Positions 46,776 through 56,103 of a DNA stretch of 64,000 bases are shown here, piece by piece; within the stretch, counting starts at the first letter, position 1, and each line of letters starts with the position of its first letter. The notes beneath the pieces are model-generated. The model was not told the DNA's origin, made no database searches, and was given only the letters and a program-made list of their open reading frames with translations. Source of the stretch: Corynebacterium atypicum (GTDB lineage Bacteria; Actinomycetota; Actinomycetes; Mycobacteriales; Mycobacteriaceae). A program made the translations under genes and the position numbers. The stretch covers positions 434,001-498,000 of the forward strand of contig NZ_CP008944.1 in NCBI RefSeq assembly GCF_000732945.1, read 5' to 3'.

Positions 46776-48188
46776 GTGAAGACGGCTGTGGCGCAAGAGT
46801 ACGCGGCGGCGGTGGCGGCACTTTCCAGTGCGGCTCGAGGCCGGTATGGCGGACCCGGTGTTGCGCCGGAGACTATCGACGCCTGGTTGAGTTCCACCGA
46901 GGGCCTCGACACGCAGGCGTTGCGGGGCTCGCTGCTTTCTGCGGCGGGTAGTACGGACCCACATCCCATGCGCAGCCGTGCGCTGCCGTGGATTATCAAG
47001 GTGTTGCTGGAGTTCGGCGCTGGCGTTCTGGGCGCCTTGGTCGGCGATAGAGCGGGCGGCTGGTTCGGGCAGAAAGACAGGGCCGATCGTGTGGCCAGCG
47101 AGGGGTATGAGGCGTGCGCGGCGATCGACCAGGTAGAGCACGATTGCGCGCGCGGTTCCGAGGGCGTGGTGGGCAAGCTCGAGTCCGGCGTGCGGTGGAT
47201 AGTAGACAAGCTCTTCGGGCTCGACCCGGCGCGCCAGCGAGAGGAGTTCGACGCCTGCGTCGCCGCGGGGAGCTCGATGATCGATGAGGCGGCCGGGTGT
47301 CTGGGGGAGATTGCCGACGGCCGCGACGAGGCCATCAGGGGCTGCTACGAGGAGCTTCTGCGCCGGCTGGACGAGGCGTGCGTGCCCTGCGACGTGGCGC
47401 AGCCCACCGGCACGGCGCAGTCCAGTAGCAGTGCGAGTTCGGTTGGCGTTGACTGCGCGGTGCCGGCGGATACCCTCCCGGCCAGCGCGGCTAGCGGTGT
47501 AGCGGCGGCTGGGGTGCAGGCGTCGGGCGTCGACTGCGCGCCGGAGTGGCAGTCCAAACCGAAACCCGGGGCGGCCCTGGAGTGTCCGCCTGAACCACAG
47601 CCCAAGCCAAAACCCGGGTCGGAGTGCCCGCCGGAGCCGCAACCGGGCCCTGCGCCCGAGGCCGACTGTCCACCGGAGCCGGGGCCTCATCCGGGGCCTG
47701 CGCCGGTGTCGTGTCCGCCCGAGGCGGCGGCCTGCGCGGGAATGATCGCAGCCGGAATCGGGATTGCAGTGCTCGGTTTCATCGTCGAGGCCGGCCTCGG
47801 GTGCATCGTCGAGCAGAGCGATCCGCTGCCGGTTCCGGAGTGCCCGCCGGAGCCGGAGCCGCAGCTGCAACCGGGTCCTGCGCCCGAGCCCGACTGCTCG
47901 CCGGAGTCTGCTCCCCAGCCCGACCCGGCTCCTGAACCGCCGCCTACCGGGAAGCCGGGGCCCGAGGTTCCATTGGACCAGGTTCCGGAGCCGGAACCGC
48001 CACCGAAGAAGGTCGCGGCTGTGGCCAACGCCGCGCCGCCCTCTGAGGCTCCGGCGGCCGAGCAGCCGGCAGTGCCTCAGCCCGAGGAACCGGTAGCGCC
48101 GCCCGTGGAGCCGCCCGCAGATGATGGCGCCGTCGCTTTCGAGGCGCCTGAACCAGGCGTCGCGCCGCGAAAGGCAGGTCAGTGGTAG
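46776..48188 (+). CDS. Large Pro/Glu/Cys-repeat membrane protein of unknown function
   Basis: 470 residues starting GTG 46776. Residues 1-100 are helical; a hydrophobic Gly-rich segment near 70-90 (WIIKVLLEFGAGVLGALVG) may be a membrane helix. About 110-205 contain regularly spaced Cys. From about 265 on, the protein is dominated by E-C-P-P-E-P-x-P-x-P repeats with a second hydrophobic segment (MIAAGIGIAVLGFIVEAGLG) in their midst. It resembles corynebacterial proteins seen beside type VII-like small genes; I recognise no family. Its GC content matches the genome, so it is not recent foreign DNA. Confidence 0.6.
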   Translation: MKTAVAQEYAAAVAALSSAARGRYGGPGVAPETIDAWLSSTEGLDTQALRGSLLSAAGSTDPHPMRSRALPWIIKVLLEFGAGVLGALVGDRAGGWFGQKDRADRVASEGYEACAAIDQVEHDCARGSEGVVGKLESGVRWIVDKLFGLDPARQREEFDACVAAGSSMIDEAAGCLGEIADGRDEAIRGCYEELLRRLDEACVPCDVAQPTGTAQSSSSASSVGVDCAVPADTLPASAASGVAAAGVQASGVDCAPEWQSKPKPGAALECPPEPQPKPKPGSECPPEPQPGPAPEADCPPEPGPHPGPAPVSCPPEAAACAGMIAAGIGIAVLGFIVEAGLGCIVEQSDPLPVPECPPEPEPQLQPGPAPEPDCSPESAPQPDPAPEPPPTGKPGPEVPLDQVPEPEPPPKKVAAVANAAPPSEAPAAEQPAVPQPEEPVAPPVEPPADDGAVAFEAPEPGVAPRKAGQW

Positions 48189-48391
48189 TGGACTTCGAGG
48201 AATTCTCGCGAAACTTCCGGGCCCGAGTGGACCAGCGCATGAAAGAGTTCGAGGTGGAACCAGAAAAAGCGCGGCAGCGTTCTACCGCCGCGCGCCCGCT
48301 CCCGGAGAATCGACGAGCTTGCCCGCTTCTCTCGGCGGCCGCGCCGCGCCGGGCCGGTACGCGGGATTCTGCGCAACTAGCGCAGCGGTGA
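48188..48391 (+). CDS. Short hypothetical protein following the Pro/Cys-repeat gene
   Basis: 67 residues from GTG 48188, which overlaps the previous stop. The first 30 residues (VDFEEFSRNFRARVDQRMKE) look like a genuine amphipathic helix; the rest is basic and low in structure and may not be the true end. A frameshift here is possible. Function unknown. Confidence 0.4.
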   Translation: MDFEEFSRNFRARVDQRMKEFEVEPEKARQRSTAARPLPENRRACPLLSAAAPRRAGTRDSAQLAQR

Positions 48392-48458
48392 ATGTAGTAC
48401 TCGAGACCGCCGGCCGCGCCGGCTCCTTCTGGCTTCGCGGGTGGGGGAAGCGAACCGC

Positions 48459-49325
48459 CTAGTTGGCGGGGGAGCGCTCGATACCAGATTCTTTCGGTAC
48501 GCCCGTATCCCCAACTACCTCGAGTAGGTCCTCGCCGGCCAGTGATTCGAACCCAGAGCCGGTGGCAGTGGGGCTGGCAAACCCAGAGAGCGCAGAATCG
48601 TGGTCGAGCGTGGCCAGCAGGAAGCCGGTCAAGAGCCCGCGGGCTACCTCTCGGGCTCCTACCTGCGGGCGCGCGGCCCCGATGAGTAGCTTGAACAGCG
48701 TGTCTTCAGTAAATCCCTGCTGGTTGCCCTTGTTGATCTGGCGGTAGCACGCCGTCCCACCCCACTCCTGGGCTACCTGGGCAGGGTTCCCGGCGTCGAG
48801 AAGCGATGACTGCCCCGAGCCCAGGATGAGCCCTGGCACCTGCACTCGCTTGGCCGCCTCCACGCACGAGGGCGCGGTAGCCGCAGGATAAATAGCTGCC
48901 ACGGCCTGCACTTTGGCTGAGTTCGAGGCCGCCAGAATGGCGCACCCGCCGCCCATCCCGTGGCCGACCATGCCGAGCTTGCCGGGGCCAACCGTCACGT
49001 TTCCCTGGCCCAGCTTCACTCCGGCGAGAATCTGCGCGGCGGTCTCTAAATCGGCGGCGAACCCGCGGTGATTAGGGCTGATACCGGTCTCGGTCTCAGG
49101 GGCGGCGACTGCAATACCCCAGCTGGCCAGGTGACGCAGCGTGGCGTGATAGTTCTTGAGGCCGCGTAGCCAATCGTGCCCAAAAGCCACCCCGGGCACG
49201 GCGTTACCCGTAGCAGGGGTATAAACCTTGCCGGGCAGGCCGGCATAGCTTAAGTCGCCGACGAGCACGCGATTCGGGCCCCGCTTCGACAGCTTGGAAA
49301 GGTGTTTCTTCAGATTCTCAGCCAC
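48459..49325 (-). CDS. Alpha/beta-hydrolase fold protein with Gly in place of the nucleophile Ser
   Basis: 288 residues of the dienelactone-hydrolase/PET-esterase-like group: HDWLRGLKNYHATLRHLASWGIAV, then the nucleophile elbow. That elbow normally reads G-x-S-x-G; here Gly121-His-Gly123-Met-Gly125 has Gly where Ser should be (codon GGG). The rest of the fold, including PGLILGSGQSSLL, is intact, so a binding or structural role is more likely than hydrolysis. ATG near the end of a divergent region with glmS. It might be a conserved corynebacterial variant; comparison with relatives would tell. Confidence 0.8.
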   Translation of the reverse strand: MAENLKKHLSKLSKRGPNRVLVGDLSYAGLPGKVYTPATGNAVPGVAFGHDWLRGLKNYHATLRHLASWGIAVAAPETETGISPNHRGFAADLETAAQILAGVKLGQGNVTVGPGKLGMVGHGMGGGCAILAASNSAKVQAVAAIYPAATAPSCVEAAKRVQVPGLILGSGQSSLLDAGNPAQVAQEWGGTACYRQINKGNQQGFTEDTLFKLLIGAARPQVGAREVARGLLTGFLLATLDHDSALSGFASPTATGSGFESLAGEDLLEVVGDTGVPKESGIERSPAN

Positions 49326-49425
49326 GCCCTAAAGGATAGCTAACGGCCAGCTTCCGGCGCCGGGGACCGGCCGGAAGAACCGCCGGAACTAGTCCTGGCC
49401 GGGCGAGCCGGTAGCCTAGTGAAGT

Positions 49426-51288
49426 ATGTGTGGAATCGTAGGATACGTGGGCGGCCGCGAAGGCCTGGGCATCTCCCTGGAAGCCTTGCGTAGGATGGAA
49501 TACCGCGGCTATGACTCGGCCGGTATCGCAGTCGCCGGCGAGCACGGAATCGCGCTGGCCAAGCGCGCCGGGAAGCTGGCCAACCTGGAAGACAAGATCG
49601 AGGAGCTAGGCCCGGAAACGTTGGCTGGCACCTGCGCGATCGGGCACACCCGGTGGGCCACCCACGGCCGGCCGGTCGACGAGAACGCGCACCCCCACTT
49701 GTCCTACGACGGCAAGGTGGCCATCGTGCATAACGGGATCATCGAAAACTTCGCCCCACTGCGCGAAGAGCTGGAGCGCGAAGGCATCGAGCTGGTCTCC
49801 GAGACGGACTCTGAGGTCGCGGCGCACCTGTTAGCTAAGGCCTACAACGAGGGTGAGACTGCGGGGGACTTCGAGGCCAGCGCCTTGAAGGTGATTAACC
49901 GGCTTGAGGGTGCCTTCACGTTGCTGTTCCTGCATGCCGACCACCCAGACCGCATCGTCGCCGCCCGGCGCTCGACGCCGCTTCTGGTGGGCGTCGGCGA
50001 GGGCGAGATGTTCTTGGGCTCCGACGTCGCCGCGTTCATTGAACACACCAAGAACGCGGTGGAGCTGGGCCAAGACAACGCCGTTGTGATTACCGCGGAC
50101 GGCTACAAGATCCTCTACCTCGACGGCTCTAAGGCCTCTGGGCGGCCATTTACTATCGATTGGGACTTGGCGGCTGCCGAAAAGGGCGGGTTCTCCTCTT
50201 TCATGATGAAGGAGATCAATGAGCAGCCGGCCGCGGTACGCGACACCCTCGCCGGGCACTACCAGGACGGCCGCATCGTCCTCGACGAGCAGAACTTCTC
50301 CGATGCCTTCCTCAAGAGCATCGACCAGGTCTTTGTGGTGGCCTGCGGCAGTGCTTATCACTCGGGGCTGTTGGCCAAGTACGCCATCGAGCATTGGGTG
50401 CGCATTCCCGTGCAGATCGAAGTGGCGAGCGAGTTTAGGTACCGCGACCCGGTGGTAGACACCCGGACGCTGGTCATCGCCATCTCGCAGTCGGGGGAGA
50501 CGGCGGACACCCTCGAGGCGGTACGGCACGCGAAGTCCCAGGGGGCGAAGGTGCTGGCGGTGTGCAACACCAACGGCTCCCAGATCCCACGCGAGTCTGA
50601 CGGCGTGCTCTACACCCACGCCGGGCCCGAGATCGGGGTGGCTTCGACCAAGGCGTTCTTGGCGCAGGTGGCGGCCAACTACATCGTCGGTTTGGCGCTG
50701 GCCCAGGCCAAGGGGACCAAGTATCCCGATGAGATCACAGAGATTTGGCAGACCCTGGAGGAGACTCCGGGGAAGATTGAGCCGCTGTTGGGCAGCGCCG
50801 AACAGTGCCAGGAGATCGCGCGGGTGCTGGGCGCTTTGCCCACCATGCTGTTCCTCGGCAGGGGCGTGGGCTACCCGGTGGCGCTCGAGGGCGCGCTCAA
50901 GCTGAAAGAGCTGGCCTATATCCACGCCGAGGGGTTCCCGGCCGGCGAGCTCAAGCACGGGCCGATCGCGCTCATCGAAGACGACCTGCCGGTAGTGGTC
51001 ATCGTGCCGAGCCCCCGGGGGGTACCGCAGCTGCACTCCAAGATCGTCTCGAACATTCAGGAGATCCGTGCCCGCGGAGCGAAGACGATCGTGATCGCCG
51101 AAGAAGGCGACACGGCGGTCGAGCCCTTCTCTAACTGGCTGATCCGCTTGCCGCAGACGTCGACGCTGATGCAGCCGTTGCTCGCCACCGTGCCGCTGCA
51201 GTTCCTGGCCGCCTATATCGCGCGGGAGTGCGGCAACGATGACATCGATAAGCCGCGGAACCTGGCGAAGTCGGTGACCGTGGAGTGA
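49426..51288 (+). CDS. glmS: Glutamine-fructose-6-phosphate aminotransferase (isomerizing)
   Basis: Makes glucosamine-6-phosphate from fructose-6-phosphate and glutamine. The N-terminal glutaminase uses Cys2 (MCGIVGYVG) and holds RRMEYRGYDSAGIAV and GHTRWATHG; two SIS sugar-isomerase domains follow with ACGSAYHSGL, SQSGETADTLEA and AEGFPAGELKHGPIALI. 620 residues. No glmS ribozyme-like sequence is obvious in the 100-base leader. Followed directly by alr. Confidence 0.97.
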   Translation: MCGIVGYVGGREGLGISLEALRRMEYRGYDSAGIAVAGEHGIALAKRAGKLANLEDKIEELGPETLAGTCAIGHTRWATHGRPVDENAHPHLSYDGKVAIVHNGIIENFAPLREELEREGIELVSETDSEVAAHLLAKAYNEGETAGDFEASALKVINRLEGAFTLLFLHADHPDRIVAARRSTPLLVGVGEGEMFLGSDVAAFIEHTKNAVELGQDNAVVITADGYKILYLDGSKASGRPFTIDWDLAAAEKGGFSSFMMKEINEQPAAVRDTLAGHYQDGRIVLDEQNFSDAFLKSIDQVFVVACGSAYHSGLLAKYAIEHWVRIPVQIEVASEFRYRDPVVDTRTLVIAISQSGETADTLEAVRHAKSQGAKVLAVCNTNGSQIPRESDGVLYTHAGPEIGVASTKAFLAQVAANYIVGLALAQAKGTKYPDEITEIWQTLEETPGKIEPLLGSAEQCQEIARVLGALPTMLFLGRGVGYPVALEGALKLKELAYIHAEGFPAGELKHGPIALIEDDLPVVVIVPSPRGVPQLHSKIVSNIQEIRARGAKTIVIAEEGDTAVEPFSNWLIRLPQTSTLMQPLLATVPLQFLAAYIARECGNDDIDKPRNLAKSVTVE

Positions 51289-52487
51289 TGGGCTCAGCGG
51301 CCTTTCCGTCGGCGGCAGGCGGGACAACCCCTGGAGCGCCCAGTGTTCTTGAGGCGCGTATCGATCTTGCGGCGGTGGCCCACAACACGAGGGTGATCGC
51401 GGAGCTGATTGGCAAGCGGCAGCTGATGGCCGTGGTCAAGGCCGACGGCTACGGCCACGGGGCCGTCGAGGTGGCTCAGGTCATGCTCGCCAACGGCGCC
51501 GATCAGCTGGGCGTGGCGCGGCTGGCCGAGGCCCTCGAACTGCGCCGGGCCGGTATCACCGCCCCGATTCTGGCCTGGATCTGGACCCCGGACGAGGACT
51601 TTTCCGCGGCGCTGGACCAACAGGTAGACCTGGCCGTGCTCTCGCCCGCCCACGCCCGGGCGATCGTGGCCAGCGGGCGCCGCGCCCGGGTCACCGTGAA
51701 GGTAGAGACGGGGATGCACCGCTCCGGGGTGGACGAAGCCGACTGGGCTGAGGTGTTCGGGTTGTTGCGCGATTGCCCCAACATCACCGTCACCGGGCTG
51801 ATGAGCCACTTCGCCTGCGCTGACGAGCCGGGGAATCCGGCGAACGCGCGGCAGATTGCGCGCTTTCGGGCGGCCATCGCCCGCGCTCGGACGATGGGCC
51901 TGGAGGTGCCGGTCAACCACCTCAGCAACACCCCGGCAACGCTGGCGCTTCCCGAGGCCCGGTTCGAGATGGTGCGGCTAGGCGCCGCGCTCTACGGGCT
52001 TTCCACCCTCAGTCCTCACCCGACGATGGGCGGCGAAAGCGCCGAGGCTACCCAGCCTTACCGCGTGGAGGCCCAGCTGCGCCCTGCGATGAGCTGGGTA
52101 GGTCTGGTCACCAAGATCAAGCCTCTCGCCGCCGGCGAGGGCACCAGCTACGGGCTTTCGTGGCGGGCGCCTGCCGATGGCTACCTCGCCGTGATCCCAG
52201 CAGGCTATGCCGATGGGGTGCAGCGCAGCTGGCAGGGCAAGTTCTCAGTGACCATTGACGGCGAGGCGTACCCGCAGGTCGGCCGTGTGTGCATGGACCA
52301 GCACCTGGTGTTTCTGGGAGAAAACCCGAACGGTGTGGCAGTCGGCGACGAGGCGGTCATTTTCGGCAGCGGGGGCTGGAGCGCGAGCACGTTGGCCGCG
52401 CACGTGGGGACCGTCAACTACGAGGTCGTCTGCGCGCCGCACGGCCGTACGCAGCGCCGCTACTTCACCGGAGGGCAGTGCGCGTGA
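51288..52487 (+). CDS. alr: Alanine racemase
   Basis: PLP enzyme making D-alanine for peptidoglycan. Lys51 in VVKADGYGHG carries the cofactor; NHLSNTPA, RLGAALYGL, TSYGLSWRAP (with the catalytic Tyr near it) and GRVCMDQ also fit. ATG 51288 overlaps the last base of the glmS stop (TGATG). 399 residues with about 20 extra N-terminal residues. Confidence 0.95.
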   Translation: MGSAAFPSAAGGTTPGAPSVLEARIDLAAVAHNTRVIAELIGKRQLMAVVKADGYGHGAVEVAQVMLANGADQLGVARLAEALELRRAGITAPILAWIWTPDEDFSAALDQQVDLAVLSPAHARAIVASGRRARVTVKVETGMHRSGVDEADWAEVFGLLRDCPNITVTGLMSHFACADEPGNPANARQIARFRAAIARARTMGLEVPVNHLSNTPATLALPEARFEMVRLGAALYGLSTLSPHPTMGGESAEATQPYRVEAQLRPAMSWVGLVTKIKPLAAGEGTSYGLSWRAPADGYLAVIPAGYADGVQRSWQGKFSVTIDGEAYPQVGRVCMDQHLVFLGENPNGVAVGDEAVIFGSGGWSASTLAAHVGTVNYEVVCAPHGRTQRRYFTGGQCA

Positions 52488-52996
52488 GGCCGGAGTTTCT
52501 CGCCCACGGTAGAGTGCGCGCCGAGGAGGCAGAAGATACCCGCGAGCTCGGGCGGCGATTGGGCGAGGCACTCGAGGCTGGGGACGTGGTGGTGCTCAGC
52601 GGGCCCTTAGGCGCGGGCAAGACCACGTTCACCCAAGGGATAGCGCGCGGTATGGGGGTGCGCGGCAGAGTCACGTCGCCGACCTTCACCATTGCTCGCG
52701 AGCACCGCCCGCAGGCCGAAGGGCCGGCGCTGGTGCACGTCGACGCTTATCGGCTGCTTGGCGAGTCGGCTGAAGAGGCGCCGGCGCAGCAGGACCTCGC
52801 CTTTGCCCTGGATAGCCTCGACCTCGACAGCGAGCTCGACCAGGCGGCCGTCGTGATGGAGTGGGGCGCGGGACTTGCCGGCTACCTGGCCGGCGCCTAC
52901 CTGCTGGTGGAGCTGGACCGTACCACGGCCGCCGCCGCTAACCCGGACTCCGAGGCACGCTTCATCTCCTGGGCGTGGTGCACTTCGTCAGGCTAA
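52484..52996 (+). CDS. tsaE: tRNA t6A biosynthesis ATPase TsaE
   Basis: Small ATPase needed with TsaB and TsaD to make t6A37 in ANN-reading tRNAs. P-loop GPLGAGKTT at 40-48, TSPTFTIAREH and the late VVMEWGAGL. GTG 52484 overlaps the alr stop by three bases. 170 residues. Confidence 0.95.
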   Translation: MRPEFLAHGRVRAEEAEDTRELGRRLGEALEAGDVVVLSGPLGAGKTTFTQGIARGMGVRGRVTSPTFTIAREHRPQAEGPALVHVDAYRLLGESAEEAPAQQDLAFALDSLDLDSELDQAAVVMEWGAGLAGYLAGAYLLVELDRTTAAAANPDSEARFISWAWCTSSG

Positions 52997-53057
52997 CCCG
53001 ACGCCGGCTAAGCTCGGTGGGCATTGAAGGAACAGGAACTGCAAAGGAAATCCGCCT

Positions 53058-53624
53058 GTGATTGCTACCTCCGCCCACCGTCGCGGCCTGGGCATCGTGC
53101 TGAGTCTGCTTGGCGGCATCGGCCTGATCGCGTCGTTCGTCTTGACGATGGAGTACCTCCGGCTGAGCGCCGATAGTGCCTACGTAGCCAGCTGCGACGT
53201 CAACTCCGTGGTGTCTTGCGGCAGCGTGATGCGTTCGCCGTCTTCTGCTCTGGTGGGCGATATTCCGAACTCGCTGTTGGGCGTGGCCGGGTTCGCTGCA
53301 CTGACCGCACTGGGCGTCGGGCTTGTCGCTGCGGCGAGCTTTTCCGGGTGGCTGTGGTTCTTGATGCAACTGGGGGTGACCGTCGCCGTCATCTTCGTGC
53401 ATTTCATGATGTGGGACTCGCTGTTTGTCCTGCGTCTGCTGTGCCCGTATTGCATGGTGGTCTGGGCGGTGACCATCCCGATCTTCGTGGCGGTTTCGGC
53501 GCAGAACCTCCGCGCGTTTGGGGGGATCAACGTGGCGGTGACGTGGCGCTGGGTGATCTCGCTGGCCTGGGTAGGGCTCGTCGCTGCGGTGGTCATTGCG
53601 ATGAATCACCAGTATTTGTTCTAG
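53058..53624 (+). CDS. Vitamin K epoxide reductase (VKOR) family protein
   Basis: Membrane oxidoreductase that links disulfide formation to quinone. 188 residues with four to five helices. Loop cysteines Cys46 and Cys54 (SCDVNSVVSCGSV) and the CPYC active site, Cys129 and Cys132, are all present. In actinobacteria VKOR reoxidises a DsbA-type oxidase; no such partner is in the window. GTG start with AAAGGAAA upstream. Confidence 0.9.
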   Translation: MIATSAHRRGLGIVLSLLGGIGLIASFVLTMEYLRLSADSAYVASCDVNSVVSCGSVMRSPSSALVGDIPNSLLGVAGFAALTALGVGLVAAASFSGWLWFLMQLGVTVAVIFVHFMMWDSLFVLRLLCPYCMVVWAVTIPIFVAVSAQNLRAFGGINVAVTWRWVISLAWVGLVAAVVIAMNHQYLF

Positions 53625-53723
53625 CCGCCACGCGGGCGGTGCGTCTGTTAGCTGCGACCAGAAAACGTTGCCGCGTACTCTAGGACGAGAGTGTTCCCCT
53701 CGGGTAAAGGAGAATAGACGCTC

Positions 53724-55326
53724 GTGGTCGTCCTCGACTTTCTGGCTGATGAGCCTCTCACCGCCCTCTTTTTGATCCTTTCTCTGGGCCTGGCAGTAGG
53801 CAAGATCAGGGTACTGGGCATCTCGCTGGGCGCGTCGGCGGTGCTGTTTGTCGCCTTGGGCTTGAGCGCGCTGAATCCGGAGATTTCCCTTCCCACCCTG
53901 CTCTATCAGATGGGGCTGGCCCTGTTCGTCTATGCGATCGGGCTGACGGCCGGCCGGGAGTTCTTCGTCAGCTTCTTGTCTCGGGGATGGAAGCTCAACG
54001 CGTTTTTGGCCGTGTTCCTGGTGGTTCTCGTCGGGCTCACCTACGGGCTCATCCAGTTGGTGGGGCTGAATGCGCCCACCGGCAGCGGCATGTTCGCCGG
54101 CGCGTTGACGTCGACGCCGGCGATGGCCGCCATCGTCGATATGCTCGACGTCTCCCAGGGCTCGGACGTGGTAGTGGGCTATTCTCTGGCCTACCCGGGG
54201 GGCGGTGATCGCGGCGATTATCATCGCTGCCGCCGGCGCCGCCGTGTTGAAGATCAACCACCGCAAAGACGCGGAGAGGGAGGGCCTCATCGTGGCCCCG
54301 GTGCAGTGGCGGGCGATCGCGCTGCGCAGCGATCTCGAGGGCGCCATCCGCGACTTGCCGGCCGTGGCCGAACAGCGGGTATCCGCGACCCGGATCGAGC
54401 TGCCGGACGGCACCCACACCCTGGCGGACCCGGACCGGCCGGTCGAGCCGGGCATGATCGTGGTGATCAACGGGACGGAGGAGGCGTTGGACGCGGCCGA
54501 GGCGGAGCTCGGCGAGGCAGTACCGATGTCCCTGGAGCGCACCGGCCTGATGTTCCGCCGTCTAACACTGTCCAACCCCAACGTGGCGGGTAAGACCGTC
54601 GGCGAGCTCGACACGGTGGCCCACGGGTTTACTATCGCGCGCGTGCGCCGCGGCGACTCGGATATCGCGCCCAGCGATGACCTGGTGCTCAACTACTCCG
54701 ATCGCGTCCGGGTGGTCACCACCCCGGAGCGTCTCCCGGAGGTCAACCGGTTCTTCGGTGACTCCGAACGCTCGCTGGCGGATCTGAACCTCTTGCCGTT
54801 TGCCCTCGGCCTGCTCGCGGGCTTGTTGCTCGGGGCGATCCCGATTCCGTTGCCCGGCGGCTCGAGCGTGTCGCTTGGATTCGGTGGCGGACCGATCCTC
54901 ATGGGGCTGATCCTGGGCGCGCTCACGCGAACGGGCAAGGTCAACTGGCAGATTCCGTACCACGCGAACCGGACCCTATCCACCCTGGGCCTGGCCATCT
55001 TCCTTGCCGGTGTCGGCACCACAGCTGGCGGCGGTTTTAGGGACGCCCTGACGGATCCCGCCAGCTTGTCCTACATCGGCGTTGGCTTCCTCATCACCGT
55101 GGTGGTCTACCTGGTCAGCGCCGTGTTCGGCATGTTGGTGCTGCGGCTCACGTGGGACGAGTCGATGGGCATGGCGGCCGGCGCCTCGACTAACCCGGCC
55201 GTGCTGTCTTACTTGAACGAGCAGACCGGCACAGAGCTGGCCGCCAGGGGGTATGCCACCGTCTACCCGACGGCCATGGTGGGCAAGATCATCGCTGGGC
55301 AGCTATTGGTCCTGCTGTTGCTGTAG
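53724..55326 (+). pseudogene. AspT/YidE/YbjL-type transporter, frame broken by one extra G
   Basis: Antiporter-type membrane protein. N-terminal half: about five helices (LTALFLILSLGLAVGKIRVLG ... MGLALFVYAIGLTAGREFF, NAPTGSGMFAGALTSTPAMAAIVD). Then the frame shifts at GGGGGG 54197-54202; with five G the text reads LAYPGAVIAAIIIAAAGAAVL and continues to the end through two TrkA-C-like segments and the second half (LGFGGGPILMGLILGALTRTGKVNWQ ... AAGASTNPAVLSYLN). Repaired length about 533 residues, normal for the family. As written both halves are separately open but cannot form one protein. Substrate unknown. Confidence 0.82.
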
Positions 55327-55386
55327 GCGCTTTTAGGGCACTCCGGCCCGGCCCGCACGCGGGGCTGCCGCGTAGGGTGTTAAGGC

Positions 55387-56103
55387 GTGATCACGCTAGC
55401 TATCGATTCCTCAACTGCCCGCCTCGTGGTGGGCCTGGTGCGCGTGCCAGATGCCCCGGAGCAAGGCGGCGAGGCGGCCAGGCAGCCGGCGCCCACGGCG
55501 AGCCACGCGCACGTGTTAGCGCAGCGGGTTCTCGACGACGCCCGGCGGCACAACGAGGCGCTCGTGCCGGCAATCGCTGACGTGCTCGGGCGCGCCGGGC
55601 TCGGCTACGCGGACATCGAGGCTGTGACGTGCGGGTGCGGGCCGGGTCCCTTCACGGGGTTGCGCGTGGGCATGGCGACGGCCGCGGCGACGGCCGACTC
55701 CCTCGGGGTCCCGCTGCGCGGCGTGTGCTCGCTCGACGCGATGGCGGTGGACCCGGCGTGGCGCGGCGTCGGCAATCCGGCGCGGGTCATCGCTTCGGAC
55801 GCCAGGCGCCGCGAGGTGTACTGGGCGGCCTACGATGCCGCGGGAAGTCGGGTTATAGGCCCTGAAGTCTGTAAGCCCGCGGCCCTGCCAGCAGCGGAGC
55901 TGGAGCGGATCGGAGTGCGCGCGGTGAGCGCCCCGGAGGGGCTGGTGCTCGGCGAGTGGGCGCAGCCGCTGGAACGCCTCGAGGTCTGGCCGACCGCGCA
56001 GACGCTCTGTGCCGCGCCTACCGTCGACTTTCGCCCAATCTACCTGCGCCGCCCCGACGCGGTGGCGCCGCGGGTGCGGGTATCGGAGGCGCTGTGCCAG
56101 TAG
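55387..56103 (+). CDS. tsaB: tRNA t6A biosynthesis protein TsaB
   Basis: Partner of TsaD in t6A formation. 238 residues, ASKHA fold: ITLAIDSSTARLVVGLV, HAHVLAQRVLDDA and CGCGPGPFTGLRVGMATAAATA. GTG start 55387. Its stop lies within the first codons of rimI. Confidence 0.95.
   Translation: MITLAIDSSTARLVVGLVRVPDAPEQGGEAARQPAPTASHAHVLAQRVLDDARRHNEALVPAIADVLGRAGLGYADIEAVTCGCGPGPFTGLRVGMATAAATADSLGVPLRGVCSLDAMAVDPAWRGVGNPARVIASDARRREVYWAAYDAAGSRVIGPEVCKPAALPAAELERIGVRAVSAPEGLVLGEWAQPLERLEVWPTAQTLCAAPTVDFRPIYLRRPDAVAPRVRVSEALCQ

Noticed and set aside
46482..47870. 462-codon frame opposite the Pro/Cys-repeat gene
   Set aside because: Arg/Leu-rich with no domain. The plus strand has a ribosome site, coupled start and plausible protein features, though neither is a known family.
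49326..49425. glmS ribozyme upstream of glmS
   Set aside because: The 100-base leader shows no ribozyme core that I can recognise, and such ribozymes are mainly in Firmicutes.
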